Source: Cohnella ginsengisoli
Lineage (GTDB): Bacteria > Bacillota > Bacilli > Paenibacillales > Paenibacillaceae
DNA length: 64,000 nucleotides
Assembly (NCBI RefSeq): GCF_029525555.1
Contig: NZ_JAPDHZ010000002.1
Coordinates: 1,401,868 to 1,465,867, forward strand
Reading direction: 5' to 3'
Shown: positions 17,266 to 27,385 of the stretch, piece by piece
Numbering within the stretch: the first letter of the stretch is position 1
Layout of the letters: the number at the start of each line of letters is the position of its first letter
Position numbers and translations under genes: made by a program
Notes under the pieces: model-generated
What the model saw: only the letters and a program-made list of their open reading frames with translations
Databases searched by the model: none
Told to the model about the DNA's origin: nothing

Positions 17266-19020
17266 TTATTCGGTTGGCGGGGCGTTGTTCGCCCGTTTTT
17301 CCTTCAGCCAGCGCGGCGCCCCTTTATTTTTGCTGTCGCGCTCCCGATCCTGCTTGACCTTGCCCTTGGCGGCCGGACGCGCGGGCGGCGCCGTTTTGCC
17401 GCTGCTTTTCCCCGCCTTCTGCGCGCCCGCAGTTTGCGAACGCACCTGCTCCCCGCTTCGCTCGCCGGCCGGTCCGCGGGCGGCTCCCGTCAGCGGCCGC
17501 TGCTCCCGTCCCTCGGCGCCCCCGGCCGTCTTCGCCGCCCCGGCTTGAGGCTTGGCTCCGGCTTGATGCCCGGCCCCAGCCTTCTTCGATCCGGCCTCCG
17601 CCACCCGGCCGCCCGGCGTACGTCTCGGCGACGCCGTACCGCCAGCTTCCGCCGCACCGCGAGCCTGCGCCGCGGCGCCGGTTTTCGCCTGCGCCCACGA
17701 GGAGCCTTTCCCTCTCGGCCCGGACCTTTCGCCAGTCGCCTCTCGCTTCCCTTCGCCCTTCACGCCTTCGAGGCGACCGTGCGCAAGGCGACGCTCCCTG
17801 ATCTCGATGCGCAGCTGCTTGCCCAGCTTATCCATAATGAACTGCTCCTTGGGCGTCACGATCGTGATGGATGTCCCGCTCCGCCCCATCCGGCCGGTGC
17901 GACCCGCACGGTGCACGTAGTGATCCGCGTCAAGCGCCGGCTCGAACTGCAGTACGAGCGAGAGCTCCTGCACGTCCAGACCGCGAGCGGCCACGTCGGA
18001 CGCGACCAGCAGCTTCGTTTTCCCCTCGCGAAACTTGCGAAGCACCTCTCCCCGCTCCCGTCCCGGCGTGTCGCCGTACAGCGCGTCCACCGCGAAACCC
18101 TCGAACCGAAGCTTGGCAAGCAGCTCGCCGATCCGCTCGATGTCGTTCACGAACAGCAGCGTCGAAGCCGGCTTCATCGTGCGCACGAGGCGCCGAACGA
18201 GATCGATCTTGTCCCGCGGATCGCTGACCAGGTACAGATGCTCGATCGTCTGCGGCAGACCCGGCTCCTGCTCCTGGCGAACCGTCGTCTCCCACGGATC
18301 GCGCAGCCACTTCGCCTCGGCGGCTCGCATCGTGTCCGAGCGCGTCGCCGACACGAACACCGTCTGCCTGTCTCTGGCGGCACCCTTCAGCACGAACTCC
18401 ACGTCGCTCTTGCCTCCCAGCGAAAAGACGCGGTCGGTCTCGTCGACGACGACATGCCTGACTGCCTGGAGCGACAGCTTGCGGAGCGAGGCGACCTCGC
18501 GGATCCGGCCCGGAGTGCCGACGACGATCGCCGGCTTGCCCTTCATGCGATCCAGCTGCCGCGACAGCGCGGCGCCTCCGATCAAAGCGACCGTCTTGAC
18601 GCCCAGGGGCTCGCCGTACTTCTCCGACACGCGCACGATCTGCATCGCCAGCTCCTGCGTCGGCGCGATGACGACGGCCTGCGTCTCGCGCTTTGCGGGA
18701 TCGACCTGCTGCAGCAGCGGCAGCAGGTAAGCCAGCGTCTTGCCCGAGCCCGTCGGAGACCGCAGCACGCCGTCCCTGCCGGCCAGCAGCTCGGGAATGA
18801 CGCCCGCCTGCACCGAAGTCGGCTCGAGGATGCCGGCCGCGGCCAGCGCACCGGTCAGTTCCACCCCTAGACCGAGCGCGCCGAACGTACGCCTCTCCTC
18901 GGCTTCGGCACTTCCTTCTGCGCTGCCTTCGACGCGCCCCGCGTCCGCGTTGTCTACCGTACGCGCTCCGGCCGATGCAGCCTCTTGGTCTGCCCGTCGT
19001 TCTATTTGTTCCTCCGACAT
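17266..19020 (-). CDS. DEAD-box family ATP-dependent RNA helicase
   Basis: 584 residues. After an acidic N-terminal 45 residues come the helicase motifs: Q-motif region GILEPTSVQAGVIP, I SPTGSGKT, Ia PTQELAMQ, Ib TPGRIRE, II VVDETDRVF (DETD, not DEAD), III SATRS, V ASDVAARGLDV, VI HRAGRTGRMG. The last ~170 residues are a low-complexity Gly/Ala/Lys/Arg tail that probably binds RNA without sequence preference. It probably assists rRNA maturation or cold-stress RNA remodelling. The second-motif variant keeps both acidic residues and so should not abolish ATPase activity. Confidence 0.9.
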   Translation of the reverse strand: MSEEQIERRADQEAASAGARTVDNADAGRVEGSAEGSAEAEERRTFGALGLGVELTGALAAAGILEPTSVQAGVIPELLAGRDGVLRSPTGSGKTLAYLLPLLQQVDPAKRETQAVVIAPTQELAMQIVRVSEKYGEPLGVKTVALIGGAALSRQLDRMKGKPAIVVGTPGRIREVASLRKLSLQAVRHVVVDETDRVFSLGGKSDVEFVLKGAARDRQTVFVSATRSDTMRAAEAKWLRDPWETTVRQEQEPGLPQTIEHLYLVSDPRDKIDLVRRLVRTMKPASTLLFVNDIERIGELLAKLRFEGFAVDALYGDTPGRERGEVLRKFREGKTKLLVASDVAARGLDVQELSLVLQFEPALDADHYVHRAGRTGRMGRSGTSITIVTPKEQFIMDKLGKQLRIEIRERRLAHGRLEGVKGEGKREATGERSGPRGKGSSWAQAKTGAAAQARGAAEAGGTASPRRTPGGRVAEAGSKKAGAGHQAGAKPQAGAAKTAGGAEGREQRPLTGAARGPAGERSGEQVRSQTAGAQKAGKSSGKTAPPARPAAKGKVKQDRERDSKNKGAPRWLKEKRANNAPPTE

Positions 19021-19060
19021 CGTTCATTCTCCTTTGCGGCTGCGCCGATCGGCGCAGCCT

Positions 19061-19846
19061 TCATTTCTTGTTGAGCAGACGGGCGGCGATGCCTGCCGTC
19101 AGCACCGGGAACAGCTGGATCAGCTTCGCGCCGGCGGCGGACACCCAGGGCAGATCGCGCTCCGCCTTGCCCGTCTCCAGCAGTCGCACCAACGCCTTTG
19201 CGACCGTGTCCGGCTGCATCAGAAAACGCCGGATGTTGCGTTTGTAAGTGCCTCCGGGATCCGCCCGGTCGAAAAACGGCGTATCGATCGGCCCCGGATT
19301 GAGCGCGGAAATCCGGATGTTGCTGCCCCGCAGCTCTTGCCTGAGCGAGTTGGTAAAGCCCAGCACGGCGTGCTTGGAGGCGGCATACCCTGTCGCCTTG
19401 GCCGTCCCGATCTTGCCCGCGATCGAGGCCACATTGACGATGTGGCCAGCGCCGGCCCGCTTCATGGCCGGGTACACTGCCTTGCAAAACCGCACGGTAC
19501 CCATATAATTGACGTCCATCATCGCTTCAAACCGGGCCAAGTCCGTCTCCTCGAAGGGAAGGAAATCCCCGTATCCCGCGTTGTTCACCAGCGCATCGAT
19601 GCGCCCGTAGCGCTCGAGCGTCCGCGCGACGGTCTCGTCGACGGACGCCGCGCTCCGCACGTCGCAGATGAATACCGCATGCTCGCCCCGGATCTGGGCC
19701 GACACGGCTGCCAGCTTGTCCGCGGAACGGGCGGCCAACACCGGCACCGCGTCCCGCTCCGCGAGCATCCGCGCAGTCAACGCGCCGATCCCGCTCGACG
19801 CGCCGGTCAAGAGCACGATCCGGCCGCGCAGGTCTATGGATGACAT
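19061..19846 (-). CDS. Short-chain dehydrogenase/reductase
   Basis: A classical SDR of 261 residues (two codons longer if ATG 19852 is used; AAAGGGG fits 19846 better). It has the NAD(P)-binding TGASSGIG, structural NNAG, catalytic Ser in NVASIAG and Tyr-x3-Lys in YAASKHA. The C-terminal 40 residues extend beyond the core and end in a basic KK. The Arg after the first strand region (AARSADKL) suggests NADPH preference. The substrate is unknown. It ends 40 bases before the helicase start and may be co-transcribed with it. Confidence 0.88.
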   Translation of the reverse strand: MSSIDLRGRIVLLTGASSGIGALTARMLAERDAVPVLAARSADKLAAVSAQIRGEHAVFICDVRSAASVDETVARTLERYGRIDALVNNAGYGDFLPFEETDLARFEAMMDVNYMGTVRFCKAVYPAMKRAGAGHIVNVASIAGKIGTAKATGYAASKHAVLGFTNSLRQELRGSNIRISALNPGPIDTPFFDRADPGGTYKRNIRRFLMQPDTVAKALVRLLETGKAERDLPWVSAAGAKLIQLFPVLTAGIAARLLNKK

Positions 19847-19948
19847 GGCCATTCCCCTTTCCGCCGCCGGCAGAATCGAACATCCGACCGCAGCGGTACT
19901 ATTTATCGGCGCTTTATCCGAAATGCGCCTCTCAATTGCGTTTGAACG

Positions 19949-19976
19949 TTAAAAAAGCCCCCTGCGGGGCTTCCTT
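19949..19976 (-). terminator. Terminator of the cheX-like gene
   Basis: On the minus strand GAAGCCCC-GCAG-GGGGCTTTTTTAA. Confidence 0.75.
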
Positions 19977-20039
19977 ATTGTAGCATATCGAGCGGTACGG
20001 CGATATGTCGCGCCGTTCGAAGGGCTGGCACCGCACGAA

Positions 20040-20498
20040 TCAAGCGATCAATACCTGAATCTCCATCTCGCCGATCCCGTCCATGATGAGCGGCACCGCT
20101 AGCGCGCGGCGGGTCTCCCCGTGACTCTCGCGCATCGAGTGAACGACGCGCGGCGGCGTAATATCGACGTGTACGCCCTGGTTAAACAGAATGGTCGATG
20201 CGTTGCCGCTGATCATGTTCCCCAGTTCGGAAATGGCGCTCTTGCCCATCTCGTCGATCTCCGTGATGGCGAACCCGCCCATCATGGCGGATATGATCTT
20301 CAGCGCGACCGATTCGCTTAAACCGAATACGATGTCGCCGCTCATATGGCCCGTGAGCCCGATCTGTATCCACACGTGATTGTCCACGAACTGGATGTCC
20401 TTTACCGCCAACTGGCCGGTGCTGGGCCGAATCTGAACCATTTGCTCGATAACCATACGGGCCGATTCCAGGAATGGGTTGATATATTCAGCCTTCAT
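20040..20498 (-). CDS. cheX: CheX-like chemotaxis phosphatase
   Basis: 152 residues from ATG 20498 with AAGGAGG upstream; the frame stays open further upstream but that part has no family similarity. The start MKAEYINPFLESARMVIEQM and the centre SAISELGNMISGNA are typical of CheX. The Glu-x2-Asn pair in the latter is the CheY-phosphate-hydrolysing motif of the CheC/CheX/FliY family. It would dephosphorylate CheY-P in the cytoplasm and help adaptation. No other chemotaxis gene is adjacent, although an MCP lies 3 kb downstream. Confidence 0.82.
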   Translation of the reverse strand: MKAEYINPFLESARMVIEQMVQIRPSTGQLAVKDIQFVDNHVWIQIGLTGHMSGDIVFGLSESVALKIISAMMGGFAITEIDEMGKSAISELGNMISGNASTILFNQGVHVDITPPRVVHSMRESHGETRRALAVPLIMDGIGEMEIQVLIA

Positions 20499-20744
20499 TC
20501 GCGAGCGATGCCTCCTTGCGAGCCGATTCTGTACCGCCGGAACTCGTTGTCTGCGCGTCGTTTCGACAAAATACCGCTTCTCTTGCCTCGTTGCCATCAT
20601 TATACTTAAATAAGTAGGACAAGTATACTTATTTTCGTTAAATCGCGGTACTTTTGAACGATAATGGGTCGAAAGGCCTGTCGAAAAACACCGATAAAAC
20701 GGCATCATTAGTCGCAGTTCTGCAGAACTTACGGAGGATCCAGC

Positions 20745-21686
20745 ATGCCAAACCTATGGGCGCACATCCAATTCGGCCGAGAGCTCGCTGAAGCGCTTCG
20801 GCTCCCTTTTATGACCGATCCCGCGCAGCGTACCGCTTTCCAGCTCGGCTGCCAGGGCCCGGATTTTTTGTTTTACGACCACTACCTGCCCTGGCAGCGT
20901 TCGCACACCCCGGCCAACCGGTTAGGGAGCCTGTTGCACAATGTGTCGTGCGGGCCGTTTTTAATCGATTTGTTCGAAGCGACGCGCCAGCGAGCCGGAG
21001 ACGCGGGGGCCGAGGCGTACGCCGCGGGCTTTTTGCTGCATCACGTGTTGGACCGGCACGTGCATCCCTACGTATTCAGCCTGTCCGGCTTCGGCAAATG
21101 GAAGCATCAACAATTCGAGACCGCCATAGACTCGGTCGTCATGTGGCGCCGGGCAGGCATTCATACGGGAAAAAAGCCCGTATCGAATGAGATCGACACG
21201 GGCGGTAAGCTCCCAGGGGGCATGACGGACATTTTGTACGCACTGTCCTGCAAGCACTATCCGGGTCTTGCCGGCGAGCTGACCGCCGGCATGCTCGATG
21301 CGTCCGTGCGGCAGTTCGTCGCCGCCCAGCGCCTCTTCTTCGATCCTCGCGGTTGGAAAGGAAGGCTGACGTTCGGGATGCTCGCCCCCTTTTCGCCGCC
21401 TCGGACCATACCGCCTTGGGACGTTCTGAACGCGAGGCGCAGCGGCTGGATCGACCCGGTCGACCGGACGCAGATCCGGCAGGAGAGCGTGTACGATCTA
21501 TGGGACGCAGCCTTCGATGACGGCAAGCTCACGCTTGCCGCCGGGCTTACCTGGCTTGGCGCCGGGAGCCCCGGCGGAGCCGAAGAAGCGAAAGCCGCCT
21601 TTGAATCGCGCGTCGGCAACGTCTCCTACGAGACCGGCCTGCCCTGCGGCAACGCCTGGATCACCTTCGCGGAACCGGTCATCTAA
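20745..21686 (+). CDS. Zinc-dependent phospholipase C domain protein
   Basis: 313 residues behind ACGGAGGATCC. The N-terminal 150 residues match the bacterial zinc-dependent phospholipase C fold in its non-secreted form (MPNLWAHIQFG, LGCQGPDFLFYDHYLPW, GFLLHHVLDRHVHPY). The repeated His/Asp residues are candidate metal ligands. There is no signal peptide, unlike the classical exotoxin phospholipases, so a housekeeping lipid-hydrolysing role is more likely. The exact substrate is not deducible. It is single-gene, convergent with the MFS gene that follows. Confidence 0.75.
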   Translation: MPNLWAHIQFGRELAEALRLPFMTDPAQRTAFQLGCQGPDFLFYDHYLPWQRSHTPANRLGSLLHNVSCGPFLIDLFEATRQRAGDAGAEAYAAGFLLHHVLDRHVHPYVFSLSGFGKWKHQQFETAIDSVVMWRRAGIHTGKKPVSNEIDTGGKLPGGMTDILYALSCKHYPGLAGELTAGMLDASVRQFVAAQRLFFDPRGWKGRLTFGMLAPFSPPRTIPPWDVLNARRSGWIDPVDRTQIRQESVYDLWDAAFDDGKLTLAAGLTWLGAGSPGGAEEAKAAFESRVGNVSYETGLPCGNAWITFAEPVI

Positions 21687-21708
21687 GCCTCAAGCATGCC
21701 TTACTACG

Positions 21709-22975
21709 TTATTCCGACGCTTCGCGCCAGCCTTTCTCCAGCTTGACCAGGGCGAGTAGCGCGATGCCGACGAGGAAAAAGAGCGCGATCGCGAGCAGCG
21801 CCGCCCGGCTCGAGCCGGTGAGCAAGCCCACGACGCCGAATACGAGCGGACCGCCGAACGAGAAGAACCGGCTCGTGAAGCTGAGGAAGCCGTTGAATTC
21901 CGCGGTTCGCCCCGGCGGGATGAGCCGGCTGTAGATCGCCCGGGACGTCGATTGCGCGCCGCCCTGAACAAGTCCGACGAGCAGCGCCAAGGCGAAGAAA
22001 TGATATTCGTTCGTCATGAGATAGCCTAGCAGCACGATGATCACGTACACCGACAGCGCGCCGTACAGCATCTTTTTTGCCGCCGATCCGGTCCGCCAGC
22101 CGTCCGAACAGCCAAGTCGCGGGGAATCCGACGAACTGCGTGAGCAGCAGCGCGCCAATCAACGCGTTTTGATCCAGGCCGATGTCGGTGCCGTAGCTGG
22201 TCGCCATGACGATGATCGTATTGATGCCGTCGAAGAAAAACCAGTACGCGACCATAAACTTGAACAGCTCGGGGTAGCGCCGAATGCTGCGGAAGGTCTG
22301 CCCGAGTCTCGTGAGCCCCTCCCGCACGCTATCCGCCGCCGATCCGCCCGGCAAGCCCTTCGCTTCGCGCACATGCTTAAAGAGCGGCAGCGAGAAAAGC
22401 GCCCACCAGACGCCGACCATCGCGAACGAAACCTGCGACGCGCCGGCCGAATCCTTGAAGCCGAACGCTTTCCACCCGATGATGAGCGCGAGATTGATCG
22501 CGAGCAGCACGCCGCCGCCCAGATACCCCATCGCGTAGCCCTTCGCGCTGACGCGCTCACGCATCGCGGGCGAAGCCACGTCGTTGAGCAGCGCATCGTA
22601 AAAAGTGCCTCCCATTCCGAAGCCGATCATGCCGACGATGACGAGGGCCGAAGCCGCGAGCCAGTCGCCTTCGCCGATAAACGCCATGCCGATGCATGCC
22701 GCCGCGCCCAAGAGCGAGAAAAAACCCAAAAATCGCTTTTTGCCCCCCGAGCGGTCGGCAATCGCGCCGAGCAGCGGCGACAGCACGGCGATGACGATCG
22801 CAGCGGCCGTCTGCGTGAAGCCCCAGTAGGACGTCGCTCTGCCGTCCTCCAGTCCGCTTGCCGCGACGCCGGCGTAGTAGATCGGCATGACCGCCGCCAT
22901 AATCGTCGTCGCGAACGAAGAGTTCGCCCAGTCGTACATCATCCACGCGCGTATCGCTTTTTTATCGTCCAGCAC
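21709..22975 (-). CDS. MFS transporter, Atg22/UMF1-like, one frameshift
   Basis: The opening MLDDKKAIRAWMMYDWANSS and the many small-residue helices are typical of the Atg22-like/UMF1 branch of the major facilitator superfamily. The frame runs about 300 residues. A T6 run on the plus strand at 22073-22078 (A6 in the gene, GGKK) then forces a change; the rest (MLYGALSVYVIIVLLGYLM onward) lies in the next frame to a stop at 21709. With A5 the protein has 421 residues and about 12 membrane helices. The transported compound is unknown; fungal Atg22 exports amino acids. Confidence 0.82.
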
Positions 22976-23049
22976 CGCATCGCCCTCTTCTGTCGAAATT
23001 ATGTCTCCTCATCAATTCGACGCGGGCGGTGGGCATCTCCTTCGTACCT

Positions 23050-24796
23050 TTAAAATTCCTGCGAGGGCAAAGACGTGCCGCCCCCCGCATCGCCCAGCTC
23101 GAACTTGCCGATGGCCGACCGAAGCTCGGTCGCGAGCAGGTTGAGTTCGTCCACGGAAGCGGCAGCTTCTCTCATCATGCGGCTCTGGCTGTCACTCTCC
23201 GCGGACATCTCCTGAATGCCGGCGGCGCCTTCTGCCGAAAAAGCGCTGAACAGCTTCATGCTGCCCGCCACGTGACGAGAGGAATCCATCGCCTCGGTCG
23301 AAGAATCGGCGACTTCCGCCAGCTTCTGCTTCACGCCGCGGATCGCCCGCTCGATCGCGCGGAATGACTCCGCAGCCTGTCCCGTGCGGTCTACGCCCGT
23401 TCTGACGCACTCGGCTTCCTTGTCCATCGCCGCCGAAGCCCGCCCCGTCTCCAGTTGAATGCTCTTCACCATCCCTGCGATGCGCCGCGAGGCACGGGAA
23501 GCGTCGTCCGCCAGCTTGCGGATCTGGTCCGACACGACGGCGAACCCTCGCCCCGCCTCTCCCGCCCTTGCCGCCTCGATCGTCGCGTTCAAGGCGAGCA
23601 GGTTTGTCTGTCCCGCCATTTCCTCGATCGTCGTGACGATGAACCCGATCTCGTCCGACCGGTCCCCAAGCTCCCGGATCGTCGCCTGCGTCTCCGACAC
23701 GCTCCGTTGGATCTCCTCCATTTGCAGCATGGCGGCCTTCACCGCTTCAAGCCCTGTTACGCCGGCGTTTGCCGCCTCTTCGGACATGGCCTGGACTTGG
23801 CGGCTGTCGGATTCGACACCGGCCAGCAGCACGGCCATCCGGTCCGTCGCCTCGGTCAACCCGGTCACCGCGTCGTTCTGCTCGAGGAAGCCAACGCTGA
23901 GCTGTCCTGCGGCGATCGCGATCCGCTCGGACGCGTCCGACGAGTTGCTCACGTATCCCTGCATGCGCGCCGATGCGCCGCTCAGCGCCGCTGCCCCGTC
24001 GCTCGCTTTGACCGCGAGCTCCCGAATGCCGGCGATCATGTCGTTGAAAGAAGCGGTCAAATCTCCGATCTCGTCTTTCGAGCGGTAATCGCCGCCTACG
24101 GTCATGTCGCCCGCCGCCGCCCGCTTCATTTGATCGCGCAGCGCGCCGAGCGGTCTCGTGATGGCGCGGCCGATCAGCCACGACACGGCGCTTAGCAAGA
24201 CCAGCGCAGCGACGATCATGGCGACGGTAATATAGCCGTTGACCCGCGCGTCCTTTTTTGCTCTGCGCGTACATGTCATCCGCGGCTTGCTGCGTTTGCT
24301 CCGCCAACGAGGCGAGCGCCTGCGTCATCCGTTCGCGAAGATCGCCGGTATCGTCCGCATAGACGGCGTATGCGCCTTCCCCGTTCCCTTGGAGCGCCAA
24401 ACCGCCGGCCTTAGCCTGAACGTCGCGGTACGAGGCAAGCAGTTGCTTGTAGTCTGCCAGCGCCGACAGCCTGCCGGCATCGTGGATCGATGCGCCGTAT
24501 TGACCGATGAGGTCGTCCGTCTCCGTCAGCAGCCGCTGAATCTTCGACAGCTTCGCCTGCCGCTCGGAAGAATCCGAATTCAACATCAGCTCGAGCGTAT
24601 ATGCGTCCACGGACTTTTCGTTCGTCTGGATCTGCCGGAGCCAGGACAGCGGCAGGAGGCTTTCCGTATAGCTATCCTCCACGTTGCCTGCCATCATTCG
24701 GGTCATTTGATTGCCGCCAAGCCCGACCGTAAGAATAAAGGCAAGCGCGATGACGATGATGATACCGAGCTTGGCCGTCAGCTTCAAATTCCGCAT
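23050..24796 (-). CDS. Methyl-accepting chemotaxis protein, one frameshift
   Basis: A transmembrane chemoreceptor, about 581 residues after correction. TM1 is at residues 8-28 and is followed by a 4-helix-bundle ligand domain of about 160 residues. TM2 ([18 protein letters not shown]) leads into a HAMP linker and a long coiled-coil signalling domain. The hairpin tip reads [19 protein letters not shown] and KLADD. The two halves meet at T6 24254-24259 (A6 in the gene, in SKKDARVNG), where one base must be removed. The chemical sensed cannot be told from sequence. Confidence 0.88.
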
Positions 24797-24945
24797 AGAC
24801 TTAAGCCTCCCTGTGACTGATTGGATGATCGTTCCAACGTTATGTACAGGGAATACATTAGCGCGGTTGGCTGAGGCACCTATGAACGCAAACTGAATAA
24901 TCGCTTAAAAACGGACGTGCCGCGGCAGCGAAGATCGGTCCGAAT

Positions 24946-24988
24946 CGAAAAAAACTGCCGATGCGCTCTCGGCGCAACGGCAGGCTTC
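24946..24988 (-). terminator. Terminator of the padR operon
   Basis: On the minus strand CTGCCGTTGCGC and GCGCATCGGCAG form the stem around a six-base loop, followed by T7. Confidence 0.8.
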
Positions 24989-25005
24989 GCTTATTCATCA
25001 CTTAT

Positions 25006-25614
25006 TCATTCTTGCGTCGGCGGAGCGGGCGGGCGAGCCTTGGCTCTCCATCCGCCCGATGGATCGCGCTCTTGATCGTAGGCGCCGCTCCTGGCTTCGC
25101 CGATGATCGTCTCCATCCAGTCGCGCTCCGCGCGTCCGAAGGCGAGCATGCCCTCGATCATCCGCAGCGCGCTCGCCGGAATCCCGCTTGCCTTGACCGC
25201 CAGCACCTGCTCAAGAGAGGCGATCCGTTCCTCGCAAGCCGCAAGCTGCTGTCCGGCGATTTCCGCGACCCGAGCTTGGTCGGCATGGCGCAAAAAGGGC
25301 ATCGCCATCATCATCGGGTGCTGCGGATAAGCGGGCTGCCCGAGCTGGGCATACATCAGCTTGTCGAACTCCTGACGGCCCGCGTCCGTGATGCGGTAGA
25401 TCGTCTTGTCCGGACGATGCTCGCCCGGTACCGGGACGATGTGGACCGCTTCGATCAAGCCGCGATCGCGCAACTGATCCACCGCATAGTACAGAGAGCC
25501 GTCGCGCAGCCTAAACGCATAGTTCCAGCTGCGATTGATCATCGTCTGGCGTATCTCGTACGGATGCCGGTCCTTCTCCATCAGGATGCCGAGAATGAGC
25601 AACTTCATGGACAT
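25006..25614 (-). CDS. PadR-family transcriptional regulator
   Basis: 202 residues. The N-terminal 85 are the PadR winged helix (MKLLILGILMEKDRHPYEI, RDGSLYYAVDQLRDRGLIE). The C-terminal half is the helical dimerisation domain of the Vir_act_alpha type. It starts four bases past the stop of the EmrB-like efflux gene and is evidently co-transcribed. It is therefore the likely local repressor, releasing the operon when a transported drug binds. Confidence 0.9.
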   Translation of the reverse strand: MSMKLLILGILMEKDRHPYEIRQTMINRSWNYAFRLRDGSLYYAVDQLRDRGLIEAVHIVPVPGEHRPDKTIYRITDAGRQEFDKLMYAQLGQPAYPQHPMMMAMPFLRHADQARVAEIAGQQLAACEERIASLEQVLAVKASGIPASALRMIEGMLAFGRAERDWMETIIGEARSGAYDQERDPSGGWRAKARPPAPPTQE

Positions 25615-25618
25615 GGCG

Positions 25619-27181
25619 TCAGCCGCGCTCCCGCGCGCCCTCCGGGTTGCCCGAATTCGCGGCGCCCGGCTTGCCGGCGTTGGAAGGCGCCATGCGCGCC
25701 TTGCCCATCAGCAGCGCGAACACGAAAGCCAGCACCGGCAGCAGAGCCGCCCATTGGAAGGTCGTGATGATCGAATCGCCAAGCTCGGCCAGAAGCTTCT
25801 GCAGCACGTCCTGCGGAATTTTCATGACTGCCTGCACCGCGGGATCGAGCAGCGCCTGACCGCTCTTGATCTGCGCGGCGAGCTCCGGGCTCGAGCCCGG
25901 CATCGCCAGCACGTCGGATTGGAAGGCGTGCTTCTGAATCGCGCCGAACACGGTGATGCCGAGCGCCGAGCCGATCGTCCGGAAGAACGTGATCAGCGAG
26001 GACGCGGAGCCTTTGTACTGCGGCGGCACGGAGCCGAGCGTCGAGATGTTCAGCAAGGAAAACGATACGCCGATTCCGAGGCCCACGACGATCATGTACA
26101 GCGTGATGATGCCGCGGCCCGTCGTCAAGTCCATCGCGAAGCCGAGCAGCGCCGCGCCGATCGTCAGCACGATCGAAGAGACGATCATCGTCGTCCGGAA
26201 GCGGAACTTGCCGGCGACCAATCCCCCGATCTGGCTGCTGACGACGACCGCGAGCATCATCGGCGTCAGCACGAGGCTCGTCTGCGTGGCGGTCTTGTGG
26301 AAGACGCCCTGGATGAACAGCGGGATGTAAGTCGCGCATGCGATCATGACGCCCCCGTAAAGGAAGCTGATCATCATGCTGCTCGTGAACAGCGACTTTT
26401 TGAACAGGCCGAGCGCGATGATCGGATCTTTGGCCAGGCGCTCGGCGAGCAGGAACAGGATCAGCAGCACGCCCGAAGCGACGAACAGGCCGATCGTCTT
26501 GAACGAATCCCACGCCCAGCCGTCGGAGCCGCCCAGCTCCAGCGCGAACATGAGCGATAGGACGCCGGCCGTCAACAGGATCGCGCCGAGCCAATCGATG
26601 CTCTGCTTGCGCCGCGCCGCGGATTCGTGGTAAGCGCGCAGGATGAAATAAAACGACAGGATACCGATCGGCACGTTGATGTAAAAAATCCAGCGCCAGC
26701 TGATATTGTCGGTGATGACGGCCCCGAGGATCGGCCCGAATACGCTCGACATGCCGAATACGGCGCCGAACAGCCCCATCATCTTGCCCCGCTTCTCCGC
26801 GGGGAATAGGTCGAAAATGATCGTAAATACGATTGGCATCAGCGCGCCGCCGCCGATGCCCTGGATCGCGCGGTAAATGATCAGCTGATCCATGTTCTGC
26901 GCAGTGCCGCACAGGATGGAGCCCAACAGGAACAGCGTGACGCCCAGCAGGAAAAATCGCTTGCGGCCGAACATGTCGGACAGCTTGCCGAAGATCGGCG
27001 TAGCGACGACCATGGCGATCATGTAGGCGGAGTACACCCAGATAAACTTGTCCAGCCCGCCCAGGCGCTGAATAATCGTCTTCATCGCGGTGGATACGAT
27101 CGTCTGGTCGAGCGCGGCCATGAACAGGCCGAGGAGAAGCCCCGCGATCGCGAGCTTCACATTGCTTTTTTTCGCATCCAT
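25619..27181 (-). CDS. DHA2-family (EmrB/QacA-like) MFS drug exporter
   Basis: 520 residues from ATG 27181 (GAGGGAG upstream; the frame is open 15 codons further). It has 14 predicted helices. Motif A is GKLSDMFGRKR and antiporter motif C is GAVFGMSSVFGPILGA, both characteristic of proton-driven multidrug export. The acidic residue in helix 1 (FMAALDQTIVSTAM) is the DHA2 hallmark. It is first gene of a two-gene operon with padR, with a promoter-embedded 16-bp palindrome upstream. Confidence 0.92.
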   Translation of the reverse strand: MDAKKSNVKLAIAGLLLGLFMAALDQTIVSTAMKTIIQRLGGLDKFIWVYSAYMIAMVVATPIFGKLSDMFGRKRFFLLGVTLFLLGSILCGTAQNMDQLIIYRAIQGIGGGALMPIVFTIIFDLFPAEKRGKMMGLFGAVFGMSSVFGPILGAVITDNISWRWIFYINVPIGILSFYFILRAYHESAARRKQSIDWLGAILLTAGVLSLMFALELGGSDGWAWDSFKTIGLFVASGVLLILFLLAERLAKDPIIALGLFKKSLFTSSMMISFLYGGVMIACATYIPLFIQGVFHKTATQTSLVLTPMMLAVVVSSQIGGLVAGKFRFRTTMIVSSIVLTIGAALLGFAMDLTTGRGIITLYMIVVGLGIGVSFSLLNISTLGSVPPQYKGSASSLITFFRTIGSALGITVFGAIQKHAFQSDVLAMPGSSPELAAQIKSGQALLDPAVQAVMKIPQDVLQKLLAELGDSIITTFQWAALLPVLAFVFALLMGKARMAPSNAGKPGAANSGNPEGARERG

Positions 27182-27231
27182 GGTAGGATAGCTCCCTCTT
27201 TCTTCAGTTCGCAAATTGGATTTCAAAATCG

Positions 27232-27259
27232 ATTATACTCAAATTTGAGTAAGTTGCAA
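27232..27259 (-). promoter_or_regulatory. Predicted promoter of the efflux-padR operon
   Basis: On the minus strand TTGCAA (27254-27259), 16 bp, TATAAT (27232-27237). Confidence 0.6.
27236..27251. promoter_or_regulatory. Perfect 16-bp palindrome, probable PadR operator
   Basis: TACTCAAATTTGAGTA fills the spacer and touches the -10 box of the efflux promoter. A dimer bound there would block polymerase. Assignment to the adjoining PadR is by position; the sequence differs from the ATGT-N8-ACAT sites of classic PadR. Confidence 0.6.
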
Positions 27260-27385
27260 TGCCTAATCTTGCTCCGTTCCCTTTGCTTACCCGTCGGATT
27301 CCTTCTATAATAAATGAAGGTTAGAAAAACTTCTTATTCATGCACTCCTGTCGATAAATTATTCAAATAGGATGGAGTGACAGGA

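Noticed and set aside
17221..18870. 549-codon plus-strand frame opposite the helicase gene
   Set aside because: Translation is almost entirely Arg/Leu/Pro-rich, typical of a complementary shadow. The minus-strand helicase has every motif.
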